From Anaerolineaceae bacterium (GTDB lineage Bacteria > Chloroflexota > Anaerolineae > Anaerolineales > Anaerolineaceae): a stretch of DNA of 13,648 bases. Where the stretch lies: contig JACZIY010000737.1 of the NCBI GenBank assembly GCA_014860845.1, positions 1 to 13,648 on the forward strand. The letters are read 5' to 3'. Below, piece after piece: positions 1-7,897 of this stretch. How positions within the stretch are numbered: position 1 is the first letter of the stretch; each line of letters starts with the position of its first letter. A program made the translations under genes and the position numbers. The notes beneath the pieces are model-generated. The model saw only the letters and a list, made by a program, of their open reading frames with translations, did no database searches and was not told the origin of the DNA.

Positions 1-135
1 GATCATTCTTCCGGGTTTACCGGGCTGCTTGTTACTGGCAGCGGGCAGTATTATACCGCACCAACAAATGCTGTCAAGGGATTTGGTGAAATCAACGCGA
101 GGTCCAATGATGACACTCGTTGGTTGATAAATTAA
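1..135 (+). CDS. C-terminal end of an unidentified protein (5' part outside the window)
   Basis: Frame 1 is open from the first base and ends at a TAA at 133-135, giving 44 residues that begin DHSSGFTGLLVTGSGQYYTA and end TRWLIN. The composition (many G, S, T, N and Y, few charged residues) looks like the end of a secreted or beta-rich protein, but I recognise no family. It converges on the hydrolase gene with only 14 bp between the two stop codons and no visible hairpin there, so the two transcripts probably overlap at their 3' ends. That it is coding is supported by the open frame and the position of its stop just before the neighbour's stop; with so few residues, chance cannot be excluded. 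Confidence 0.55.
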   Translation, partial: DHSSGFTGLLVTGSGQYYTAPTNAVKGFGEINARSNDDTRWLIN

Positions 136-149
136 TTAGGATATATTGT

Positions 150-1472
150 TCACGGTACATATGTCTCAGGTAAAACAACATTGATCATCAATTCATGGAA
201 TTTCACAGCTTCCTCCCAGATCATACCATGACCAGAGTCTTCAAAGAAAATCAATTGTTTACTGGGAGTTTCAATCTGATTAAAATAATATTCTGGGATT
301 TGGGAGGGGTTATTCATATCATTTCTTCCCAGAACCATATAAACCGGTAAATCAAATTGGGTAGTCGTCTCTCGCAAATCTAAATCCTGTAATTGTGGGT
401 AAACCACATTAAATGTATTCATCAGTCCAAGCAGGTAATAAATTCGATCCATCCAGCCATATTCAGGTTGTTTCAACATCAACATCAGAATATCTCCATT
501 TCGTCGATAATCTTCATTCCTTATATTAGGTACTTCAAAAATGGCATACTCTTTACCAAACAAAGTGGAATATGGTTGAATAGGACTTTTTCCTACGTAA
601 GGAGGTTTCCCTTGTGCTTCGAGAGTCTTTACAAATGCTGTGTCGCCTGTTTTGAGTGAATGTTCCATGACCATATCGTAGATGAGAATATCCGTTTCGA
701 GCACATCCACCATCTGAGCCGTTCCAACATAGGCATGAAATAAATCAGGACGAGACTGTGCGGCCAATGCGCCGATGATTGTTCCCCAGGAATGTCCAAC
801 CAGATAAATTTTTTCCTGGTTGAATCTAGTTCTTAATAATTCACTTAATTCAATTATGTCAGCTTCATATTGATCCAGTGTTAAATCTGATTTGGGATTG
901 ATGGATGGGTACGACTTTCCACAACCGCGCTGTTCCCAGATTACAACAGTAAAGTGCTTTTCCAATTCCTGATTAAATCGCAGTACTCTGGCAGCCTCAG
1001 ATGCGCCTGGACCTCCGGAAAGAAAAAGCAAAACCGGATTATTGGTATCTTGCCCTCTGATAATCAACCATTGATCTACACCACCTAAATTCACTTTTTC
1101 AAGGGAAGCAATGCTTCCTTCCAGTGTTTCACCTTCTTCATTTTGGATAGGTGGGGTATGAGCACTCCATTGTGATCCTAAAATAAAACCAGCAAGGATA
1201 ACAAAAATTATCAGTAAGTTGATCAATGTTCTGCCATTCACTTTGCTGTTTTCAGAATATTTTTTCGTAAAGATTCGAAAAAACAATTGAATAATCCCCA
1301 CAATCATAAAAATTACCAGCATCAATAAAAGACCAATAAATGCGATTAATTCCACTGAAATGAGATTAATTAAAATATATCTTTTTGCTAAAAAATATAT
1401 CATCATCACCACATAAATGATGGTTACCATTAAAACACTACCTTTAAAATTTATTGATTTTGAATTTTTCAT
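150..1472 (-). CDS. Membrane-anchored alpha/beta hydrolase, peptidase S33 (proline iminopeptidase-like) type
   Basis: 440 residues. Three hydrophobic stretches at about 13-30, 36-65 and 84-101 should anchor the N-terminus in the membrane, followed by an alpha/beta hydrolase domain from about 125 to 435. Visible motifs are the oxyanion region LSGGPG (151-156), the strand WEQRGCGKS (179-187), the nucleophile elbow GHSWG with Ser228, the acid Asp385 in GRNDM, and His415 in SGHGM, so the Ser-Asp-His triad is complete. Family members usually have HGGPG; here the His is Ser152. The ATG at 1472 is preceded by GGAAGG six bases upstream, which supports this start. The S33 family includes aminopeptidases, epoxide hydrolases and esterases, so the substrate is unknown. 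The gene appears monocistronic, converging with the plus-strand gene tail before it. The fold and triad are certain; peptidase activity is only a family-based guess. Confidence 0.9.
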   Translation of the reverse strand: MKNSKSINFKGSVLMVTIIYVVMMIYFLAKRYILINLISVELIAFIGLLLMLVIFMIVGIIQLFFRIFTKKYSENSKVNGRTLINLLIIFVILAGFILGSQWSAHTPPIQNEEGETLEGSIASLEKVNLGGVDQWLIIRGQDTNNPVLLFLSGGPGASEAARVLRFNQELEKHFTVVIWEQRGCGKSYPSINPKSDLTLDQYEADIIELSELLRTRFNQEKIYLVGHSWGTIIGALAAQSRPDLFHAYVGTAQMVDVLETDILIYDMVMEHSLKTGDTAFVKTLEAQGKPPYVGKSPIQPYSTLFGKEYAIFEVPNIRNEDYRRNGDILMLMLKQPEYGWMDRIYYLLGLMNTFNVVYPQLQDLDLRETTTQFDLPVYMVLGRNDMNNPSQIPEYYFNQIETPSKQLIFFEDSGHGMIWEEAVKFHELMINVVLPETYVP

Positions 1473-1689
1473 AATATCCTTCCAGGTATATTTGTGATTG
1501 TCAAAGTTTACCTTGCTCGATCCTTTTTGTTACCTGACCAAAATTAGGTTAACGATTGGTCTTAAGGAGAGTTTTTTTATCAACCAAACAACTATCCTAG
1601 CAAAGAAATTATTCTTTGCAGTGTCACTAAAAATAGAAAATCAAGAATAAGTTTTGATTATTTCAAGTGGAAAATTCTTTCCTAAATCA
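1473..1689. other. Intergenic region with an 8-bp palindrome
   Basis: This AT-rich gap of 217 bp lies between the end of the dprA-like gene and the start of the membrane hydrolase, both on the minus strand. A perfect inverted repeat with 8-bp arms (GCAAAGAA and its complement) and a 4-nt loop lies at 1600-1619. It could end the dprA transcript, but no T tract follows it directly on either strand, so it is a poor intrinsic terminator and might equally be an operator. A weaker imperfect repeat (GTTACCT and AGGTTAAC) lies at about 1530-1553. I see no convincing -35/-10 pair for the hydrolase gene. Confidence 0.35.
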
Positions 1690-2673
1690 TCATAACAAAC
1701 CCAATTGCTGAGGTTTTGGAGATGCAGGCTGACTTTTCTCTTTCAGCCAACTTTCCAACTTGCTAAAATGCTCTGGGAAAGGATGCGGAAATGGCACACC
1801 GCCTTTTTGCAGTAGTAACCGATTGCCATCCGGCATATCAGGATGGTTCAATATGAAAACAGGCACCCAAGCAGCCTTCAATGTTTCTGTGGCGCCAGCC
1901 CAGGTTCCCCCTTTTTCCGCATCACTGGCTACGACAATGGCATAATCAGCCAGGCAGTAGATCAACCTATTGCGTCCCATCGCAGTTCCAACCGAAAAAC
2001 CAGCATCTGGGGTATAGGGGGTAACCAGACATAAATCACCGCGTTCAACCGCTCTTTTTGTCGTTGATTCCTTAATGGTCTGTTCCAGACTATGCACCAG
2101 AACACTGACAGCTGATCCTCGAGCATCCAGGGCAGCCTGGGTACTGATGGAGTCAACACCTTTGGCACCACCAGAGTACAGAACCAAACCTGACAATCCG
2201 CACGTATTTCCGACGAATTCCGCGCATGCCTGCCCAATGGGGTCCAGATGGCGTGAGCCCACAACAGCGATGCCAGGTTGCCCCATTAAAGCCGGTTCGC
2301 CAGCCAAAAACAGCACCACTGGAGCAGAATCTTTCAGTCGTTCGCGAAAACGCTGTGGATATATCTCCTCATTTCTGGTTACGACCTGTATGCCTTTATC
2401 AGCATAATAAGCCAGAGACAATTCCAATAATTCAATTCTGTCCAACAATTCCGAAATCCGCACAGCTTCTTCATCCCTGATATCGAGATGTTGCTGAATG
2501 TCATTGACCCCCAATCCAAGCAGGTCTCCAGGTGAATCCAACCCAGAAGCTGACAATTTCTTTTCCAGAATATTCCATTCTCGTAATGTTAAGGGGGTTA
2601 GATCTGAATCCTTTCTGATTGCAAGTCGAGAACCGAGCAACAGGGTTACTTTTGAGTCAAATGAAATCATCAT
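1690..2673 (-). CDS. dprA: DprA/Smf-like DNA-processing protein (SLOG-type Rossmann fold)
   Basis: 327 residues. The N-terminal part (about 25-80) is helical and may be a SAM or helix-hairpin-helix-like region. The Rossmann-type DprA domain covers about 95-290. Its marks are YPQRFRERLKDSAPVVLF (105-122), IAVVGSR (135-141), SGGAKGVDSISTQAAL (167-182), GRNRLIYCLADYAIVVAS (233-250) and GGTWAGATETLK (255-266). In classical DprA these positions read roughly VAIVGTR, SGLARGID, RNRIIAGLS and SGSLITA, so this is a divergent member. I see no C-terminal winged-helix domain; the end is Pro/Gln-rich. DprA loads RecA on incoming single-stranded DNA in transformation, while the wider SLOG superfamily binds nucleotides or related ligands. 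Start: tandem ATGs at 2673 and 2670, with AAAAGG six bases before the first. The gene begins 13 bp after the RecQ-fusion stop and should be co-translated with it. Family assignment is firm; a competence role is inferred. Confidence 0.87.
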   Translation of the reverse strand: MMISFDSKVTLLLGSRLAIRKDSDLTPLTLREWNILEKKLSASGLDSPGDLLGLGVNDIQQHLDIRDEEAVRISELLDRIELLELSLAYYADKGIQVVTRNEEIYPQRFRERLKDSAPVVLFLAGEPALMGQPGIAVVGSRHLDPIGQACAEFVGNTCGLSGLVLYSGGAKGVDSISTQAALDARGSAVSVLVHSLEQTIKESTTKRAVERGDLCLVTPYTPDAGFSVGTAMGRNRLIYCLADYAIVVASDAEKGGTWAGATETLKAAWVPVFILNHPDMPDGNRLLLQKGGVPFPHPFPEHFSKLESWLKEKSQPASPKPQQLGLL

Positions 2674-2689
2674 GGGTTACCTTTTCTTA
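2674..2689 (-). promoter_or_regulatory. Ribosome binding site of dprA overlapping the helicase stop codon
   Basis: Read on the minus strand, the helicase stop TAA is followed directly by GAAAAGG and then TAACCC and the dprA ATG. The purine-rich site thus abuts the upstream stop, with no room for a separate promoter. This arrangement supports one transcript and translational coupling. Confidence 0.6.
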
Positions 2690-5600
2690 ATGTTCAGAAT
2701 GGATTGTGCGGGTGATTGTCAGCACATTAACTGTATCAGCGCCAGCCTGTTTAAGCAATTTCGTAATCTCCTCCAATGTCGTACCAGAGTCGAATAGATC
2801 ATCCACAACCAGTAATCTTTTTCCTTTTATGGAAGTTTGTAATCGAAATGCATTAGCAACATTCGCTTTTTTCTGTGCCAGGGTTTGAAATTGTTTTTGC
2901 TGTTCTGTTTTTCGAGATTTTGCCAACACAGGCCAATAATTGATCTTGATTTGTTTAGCAAGTTCAATGGCAAGGCAATTGACCGGTTCTTTCTCGCGTT
3001 GGACCGAAGAGGGCACCGGAATAATTGCATCCACCTGCGCAATCTCCGGGTGGTCTTGAATCAGGTCTTTTATTTTTTGAACCAATGGAAATATCACCGC
3101 GAAATCTCCATTGTATTTCAGTCGGAATGCCAGTTCCCCAACCGGGCTGCGAGTCCATTCTGATCCCTGATAACAGCTATGAAATCCCAAAGCCCAACCA
3201 GCATCCCAGGGTCCTGAAAGCTGTCTGGGATGATCTCGTGAAAGGAATTTTTTGATTGATTCATCTGAAGTTCCTTTCTTCGATTCTTCATCTGAAGAAT
3301 TACTATGTCTTCTATTTTTTTGTTTTGAATTTATCAATTTTTTAGCAATTTTTGCTGCTTGTCTCACATAATCCTTTTCGTTTTGATCGGATTGGATTTT
3401 TTCTAATAATGGAAGCGCTATAATTTCACCAATCGCCCCTAATGCTTTGATGGCATATTGCTTTACCTGTGGTTTGTCTTCTATTTTGATCAAATCCATC
3501 AATGGTTTGCTAGCAATTGGGTTTCCAATTTTTGCTAAAGCTGAAGCTGCTAACCTTCGTTGATTTCCATCTGTTGCATGCAGGTATTCTATCAATTCAG
3601 GCACTGCTTCTTCATTGCAGTCATTTCCAGCCTTAACAATGTAGTCTATTCCATTTCCTGTTTTGTTGAATATGTATGGTCTCTCAGAACTTTCAGGGAG
3701 TTGGCATGATCCGCTTAATTTTTTCATTTTCCAATTCTCAACAACACAGCTAATTACATCATAGCTAATTTCTTGAGGCAACCTTTCTTTTATGAGAGCC
3801 AACCGTTCCACCTGATTGGTTTCCATAATGGCTGTCTCCACCGCATCAATTATTTGTTTAGGAAGTATCTTTTCGAGATTAACCTTTTGATTTTGTATCA
3901 ATATCATCAGATGAGAATAGATTGTGCCAGGGCTCATGCCACGTTTTGCAGCAATTTTTTCAATCGATAATCCCAGTCCGAGCAATTGGTAAGTCTGCTC
4001 AACGGTATTGGTGATTGTAAAGCTGGTCTCTTTTTTGGCAGGTTTCTTTTCATTGGGGGCTTTGGTTGTTTTGATTTTTATTGGCGTTCTTTCTTGCAAA
4101 GCCCTAACCCCTGCGTGAGATAATCGCAAGACAGGATACTCGCCACCAATTACATTTACAAATTGTTCTTTAATCAATTGCTCGACCATTGCACGGATGG
4201 ATCCAATGGTGACTCCCGATAACTTTCCATATTGCGGAAGTTTATCCAAATGAGCAGTGAGTAAATCCTTATTTTTCGAACCCTTTAGGATTTGTGCTAT
4301 TTTGACAATTCCAACACCATTTCTTAATTGCTGGATGGTTTCCAGAATCATTAAAGAAGGATCTATTAAGTCAGGTTCATGATCAACAACTGGAGTAGAT
4401 TTCTGAATCGCTTTTCGTCCGATACAATTATCGCAACAAACGTCCACAGCTACATACGATTTGTCACCAAAATAGCGCAGGATAATATTGCGACGGCACT
4501 GATCACTTTCAGCATAATGGATCATACTTTGCAGCTGTTTTGCTCTGATGCTTTGTTGTTGGTTGAAGCGCAGCACCGCTTGATTGATCCGTTCATCGTG
4601 CCATTCGTTCTTCTTTAAAATCATTTGAGAGCCTTCATCTCCCAGACGATCGACAATTCCAACCTGTTCCAACGTGGATAAGCCCACTCGAATTTTGATC
4701 TCATTTAACCCGGTGAGCATACTGAGTGTTTCACCAGAAATTACTATTTCCTGATGATTATTCGCATTCAGGGCTTTGTAGATCTTTAATAATTCCTCTT
4801 TGATGATCGTTGAAATTCGAATAAAGAATTCCTGTAATGCCCGGTCGGCACTGTTATACAATAACAATGCACTGGCTGGCATCCCATCTCTGCCTGCCCG
4901 GCCGGCTTCCTGGTAATAAGATTCCAAAGAGCCTGGCATGGAGAAATGAATTACCTGCCGCACATCTTGACGGTCAATGCCCATCCCAAACGCATTGGTT
5001 GCTACAATCACGGAAAGTTTTTTGTAAATAAAATCATTTTGAATTTGAGTTCGCTTTTCAGCATCCAAACCGGCATGATAATAACAGGCACCTAATCCCA
5101 ACTCACTGCTCACAAATTCTGCTACTTCTTCGGTATCCCGACGGGTGCCCGTGTAAATAATTGTTGCCCCATCCGATTGGGACAACAACGCATCCCTTAG
5201 CACACTATAGCGGTGGATTGGATCGAGAACATGTCGAACCGTCAACACCAAATTGGGACGATTGAAACCATTGACGATCAAGGTTGGTTTATCCAGTTGC
5301 AACAATCTGGAAATATCTGTTTGCACCTGCGGTGTCGCAGTGGCTGTAAGTGCCACCGTAATCGGAAATCCGATCTCTTCTCTGAATTTTGCAATGTGCA
5401 GGTAATCCGGTCTGAAATCATGACCCCACTCCGAGATACAATGGGCTTCATCAACAGCAAGCAGGCTGACCTTGATTCCCTTTATAACCTCCAGGAATCG
5501 GGCATTGCGCAGCCTTTCTGGAGCTAGATAAACAATTCGATATTTTCCTTCCGTCATTCGCTTCAATCTTCCGCTTTGTTCTGAAAGGCTAATCGAACTG

Positions 5601-5863
5601 TTGATCAATGTTGCCGGGATCCTATGTCTTTCCAGGCTATCGACCTGGTCTTTCATCAAAGCAATCAGAGGGGAGATCACCAGCGTGATGCCCGGAAGGT
5701 GCAAGGCTGCCAGCTGAAAAATGAGTGATTTCCCTGATCCGGTTGGCATCACAGCTACTGTATGTTTGCCACTTAATAACGATCGGATGGCTTCTTCCTG
5801 TCCTGGACGGAAACTGGAAAAACCAAAATATTTTTTTAGTTCAGTATGAAGATCTGGATTCAT
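2687..5863 (-). CDS. recQ: RecQ-family helicase fused to HTH, HEAT-like repeats and a ComF-type phosphoribosyltransferase
   Basis: 1058 residues; ordinary bacterial RecQ proteins are about 600-700. Helicase core at about 1-340: FRPGQEEAI (18-26), Walker A MPTGSGKS (39-46), DEAH with the aromatic-rich loop VDEAHCISEWGHDFRPDY (137-154), TATAT (173-177), YHAGLD (262-267), motif V/VI ATNAFGMGID (288-297) and QEAGRAGRDG (318-327). A zinc-binding set follows: Cys456, 476, 477 and 480. A winged-helix RQC region is at about 500-592, a helix-turn-helix (SIEKIAAKRGMSPGTIYSHL) at about 618-715, two to three HEAT-like repeats at about 748-845, a charged Ser-rich linker at 846-870, and a ComF-type phosphoribosyltransferase at about 880-1055 with the PRPP loop LLVVDDLFDSGTTLEE (1017-1032). 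RecQ unwinds DNA 3' to 5' using ATP. ComF-like domains bind phosphorylated ribose compounds and appear in transformation proteins. ATG 5863 has GAAGGG four bases upstream. The fusion is clear; its biological role is inferred. Confidence 0.95.
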   Translation of the reverse strand: MNPDLHTELKKYFGFSSFRPGQEEAIRSLLSGKHTVAVMPTGSGKSLIFQLAALHLPGITLVISPLIALMKDQVDSLERHRIPATLINSSISLSEQSGRLKRMTEGKYRIVYLAPERLRNARFLEVIKGIKVSLLAVDEAHCISEWGHDFRPDYLHIAKFREEIGFPITVALTATATPQVQTDISRLLQLDKPTLIVNGFNRPNLVLTVRHVLDPIHRYSVLRDALLSQSDGATIIYTGTRRDTEEVAEFVSSELGLGACYYHAGLDAEKRTQIQNDFIYKKLSVIVATNAFGMGIDRQDVRQVIHFSMPGSLESYYQEAGRAGRDGMPASALLLYNSADRALQEFFIRISTIIKEELLKIYKALNANNHQEIVISGETLSMLTGLNEIKIRVGLSTLEQVGIVDRLGDEGSQMILKKNEWHDERINQAVLRFNQQQSIRAKQLQSMIHYAESDQCRRNIILRYFGDKSYVAVDVCCDNCIGRKAIQKSTPVVDHEPDLIDPSLMILETIQQLRNGVGIVKIAQILKGSKNKDLLTAHLDKLPQYGKLSGVTIGSIRAMVEQLIKEQFVNVIGGEYPVLRLSHAGVRALQERTPIKIKTTKAPNEKKPAKKETSFTITNTVEQTYQLLGLGLSIEKIAAKRGMSPGTIYSHLMILIQNQKVNLEKILPKQIIDAVETAIMETNQVERLALIKERLPQEISYDVISCVVENWKMKKLSGSCQLPESSERPYIFNKTGNGIDYIVKAGNDCNEEAVPELIEYLHATDGNQRRLAASALAKIGNPIASKPLMDLIKIEDKPQVKQYAIKALGAIGEIIALPLLEKIQSDQNEKDYVRQAAKIAKKLINSKQKNRRHSNSSDEESKKGTSDESIKKFLSRDHPRQLSGPWDAGWALGFHSCYQGSEWTRSPVGELAFRLKYNGDFAVIFPLVQKIKDLIQDHPEIAQVDAIIPVPSSVQREKEPVNCLAIELAKQIKINYWPVLAKSRKTEQQKQFQTLAQKKANVANAFRLQTSIKGKRLLVVDDLFDSGTTLEEITKLLKQAGADTVNVLTITRTIHSEH

Positions 5864-6098
5864 GATTCCCTTCTATGCTGGCTGCAATGAATGATCAGGG
5901 TTTCCAACAACTCATAATAGAGAAATTTTATGAATATTTTTATCAAGTCGCAGTTGGATTCTTGTCTGAATGGAAAATTTCAGAAACCATATATATTTTG
6001 AGTTCACTTATATAGTAATTATAAAGGAAAGTAAAAATTCAAAATAAAGGATGAATAAAAAATCCCGAAATTCACCCCTTGCCATTTCCTGAGCCCGA
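5864..6098. other. Intergenic region upstream of the RecQ fusion
   Basis: This gap of 235 bp separates two minus-strand operons and is very AT-rich around 5920-6060. A TATAAT lies on the minus strand at 6018-6023, but no good -35 sits at the right distance, so a promoter for the helicase operon is only possible here. Just after the stop of the metallo-hydrolase gene, a short stem (GAAAT and ATTTC arms) is followed by an A run at 6057-6062, which is a T run on the minus strand; it is a weak terminator candidate. I found no inverted repeat resembling a LexA/SOS box. Confidence 0.25.
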
Positions 6099-6950
6099 TC
6101 AGCTCTTCTTTTCCGTTATCCTGATATGATCAGGAAGGTAGGCGATGCTGATCCTCCCGTATTTTGCTAATTGACCTCTGCCAACAGGACTGGAAACGCT
6201 GGTCGTGACCGACTCTCCAGCCATGATCTGGTCAGCGCACTGGATATATTCATCCATCCATTCATGGTTTATCGGGACCTCGTGGTGAGCAGGCCAAATG
6301 GTATCAAACCGATCCATTGCCGATTTCAGGTGCAAGATGCTCTCTTTGAACGTCTCCAGCGGGCAGGAATGATCCAGGATGAGGAGGACACCCTCCGTGC
6401 AGACTGTATCCCCCGAGAACAACTGACGGCGCTCGATATCAAGGAGGCAGACCGAACCAGGAGTATGCCCTGGTGTGGCTATGACCTCGATGGTTCGACC
6501 GCCCATATCCAGCTGTTGGCCATCCGAAAGTGGACGGAGATTGTTTCGGGCTGGAATGGTGCTGAATTTCTTTGCCAAGCCACTCAGGATGGGCAACTTT
6601 AGTACCCAAACCGGTACTTTTGCCTCAGCCAGCAATCCTTTCAGCAGGAAATATCGGTATTCGTATTGGCTGTGCTGGACGAAAACAGCATTATCTGCTG
6701 GATGGAGGTAGGCAGTTTCATATTGGTGATTGCAGCTGATATGGTCTACATGTCCGTGTGTATTTACGACTGAGACTGGCAGCGTGGTTAACTTATCCGT
6801 GATTGGCTTCATGCTGGTCAAGCCCATGCCTGTGTCGATCAGGATAGCTTGCTTCGATCCTGTGAGCAAGTAGGAATAGACTGTACCCTTGCCAGACCCG
6901 TCGATGATGCGCCAGGTCTGGTCATCCATTTGAACAACCTTATTGTTCAT
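6099..6950 (-). CDS. Metallo-beta-lactamase-fold hydrolase
   Basis: 283 residues with the full metal-site pattern of the family: THGHVDH (His65, His67, Asp69, His70), His162 in ATPGHTPGS, Asp181 in FSGDT and His222 in PAHHE. These ligands normally hold two zinc or iron ions that activate water for hydrolysis of thioesters, lactones, phosphodiesters or beta-lactams. There is no signal peptide, so the protein should be cytoplasmic. Start: ATG at 6950, with a strong GGAGGAG five bases upstream. It is the last gene of the symporter-esterase-hydrolase operon, 37 bp after the esterase stop. The context suggests it acts on an imported compound or its breakdown product, perhaps a lactone or thioester, but the sequence does not settle the substrate. 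Confidence in the fold is high, in specificity none. Confidence 0.93.
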   Translation of the reverse strand: MNNKVVQMDDQTWRIIDGSGKGTVYSYLLTGSKQAILIDTGMGLTSMKPITDKLTTLPVSVVNTHGHVDHISCNHQYETAYLHPADNAVFVQHSQYEYRYFLLKGLLAEAKVPVWVLKLPILSGLAKKFSTIPARNNLRPLSDGQQLDMGGRTIEVIATPGHTPGSVCLLDIERRQLFSGDTVCTEGVLLILDHSCPLETFKESILHLKSAMDRFDTIWPAHHEVPINHEWMDEYIQCADQIMAGESVTTSVSSPVGRGQLAKYGRISIAYLPDHIRITEKKS

Positions 6951-6987
6951 TAAATCTCCTCCAATATCGGGGCATTCAGTTCCTCCC

Positions 6988-7884
6988 TTACTTGCTCATA
7001 TGTCGTTCGAAGAAACGCAGAATTGGGTCCACTGCTTCAGGAACTAAGAAACTCACATCCGCGCCGGCATGTGGAGCGCTTTCCAACGCGTGGAAGACGA
7101 GGTCCTCGGGAGGTAGGATGCCGGTGAGTTTTTCATGGAATTCTTTTACGGATGTGAATGGTACAGCCGGATCGCGTGTTCCCTGTTGCAGGTAGAGCGG
7201 AACCATCCCATCCTTAATGTAGGTTGTGGGATTGCTCTGCTTTGCTGCCTCTTCCGTAACCTTTTTCGTGCCGAAGACATACTTATGCAAGTTGCGGAAG
7301 AGAAGTCTGACCATTAAGCGCTCGAAAACTGTACCGGTATTCCCATAGTGAATAAGATCGATGCCAGGGCACATGGCAGCCACGGCGTTGATGCGCACTT
7401 CTTTGGCAGCGCTCAGCTCTTCAGGCAAGGGGATGCCCTTTTTCATGCCTGCCTGTAAAACCAGATTGCCACCGGCTGAGGTACCCCACAGAAAGATGTT
7501 GTTCGTATCGAGGTTATTTTCTGCGCCATTTTGGCTGATCCATAGCAAAACCCGTTCCAGATCATAGTAATGTTCAGGGTAGCGCACCGCTGGAGAGAGA
7601 CGGTAGTTCACCGCTGCGATGGCAAAGCCCTGCTGGATTGCGAACAAGGTCGGATAAAGGTGAAAATCATGCTTGTCGCAAGCGGAAAAACCGCCACCAT
7701 GGACATTTACAATAACAGGAAAAGGACCTTTACCATCTTCCGGCAGGTAAATATCCAATTTCTGTAATGGATCATCACCATACGAAATATCACGGATTTG
7801 GTGGGTGATGTGTTCGGTCTTTGCCTGGGGTACGATTGGTGAGATGTCGATCCAGGCCGGGTTCAGTCCTTTTAGCTTAGCCAT
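6988..7884 (-). CDS. Alpha/beta hydrolase, HGGG-type esterase/lipase
   Basis: 298 residues. The domain shows NVHGGGF (60-66), the oxyanion-hole motif of the hormone-sensitive-lipase and BD-FAE-like esterases; the nucleophile elbow GTSAGG with Ser136; Asp238 in QGTRDPAVPF; and His272 in SAPHAG. The catalytic triad is therefore complete. There is no signal peptide, so it should be intracellular. It probably hydrolyses carboxyl esters such as acetylated or acylated sugars after uptake; this comes from its position 10 bp behind a sugar-type symporter and is an inference. The ATG at 7884 is preceded by TAAGGAG four to five bases upstream, and that site contains the symporter's stop codon, so translation is probably coupled. 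Length and motifs fit the family well. Alternative: a lipase or carboxylesterase with another role. Confidence 0.93.
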   Translation of the reverse strand: MAKLKGLNPAWIDISPIVPQAKTEHITHQIRDISYGDDPLQKLDIYLPEDGKGPFPVIVNVHGGGFSACDKHDFHLYPTLFAIQQGFAIAAVNYRLSPAVRYPEHYYDLERVLLWISQNGAENNLDTNNIFLWGTSAGGNLVLQAGMKKGIPLPEELSAAKEVRINAVAAMCPGIDLIHYGNTGTVFERLMVRLLFRNLHKYVFGTKKVTEEAAKQSNPTTYIKDGMVPLYLQQGTRDPAVPFTSVKEFHEKLTGILPPEDLVFHALESAPHAGADVSFLVPEAVDPILRFFERHMSK

Positions 7885-7897
7885 CTCTATCTCCTTA
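7885..7897 (-). promoter_or_regulatory. Ribosome binding site of the esterase overlapping the symporter stop codon
   Basis: On the minus strand the symporter stop TAA is the start of TAAGGAG, which sits just ahead of the esterase ATG at 7884. The shared bases mean a ribosome finishing the symporter is already at the esterase start, which supports one operon with coupled translation. Confidence 0.65.

Noticed and set aside
1600..1619. Perfect 8-bp hairpin as an intrinsic terminator of dprA
   Set aside because: No T tract follows the stem on either strand, and stem GC is low; kept only as a palindrome in the intergenic entry.
5864..6098. SOS/LexA box upstream of the RecQ fusion
   Set aside because: No GAAC-N4-GTTC-like or CTG-N10-CAG-like palindrome was seen in this gap.
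6171..6711. Plus-strand ORF of 143 codons opposite the metallo-beta-lactamase-fold gene
   Set aside because: The minus-strand protein carries all metal-ligand motifs; the antisense frame has no family resemblance.
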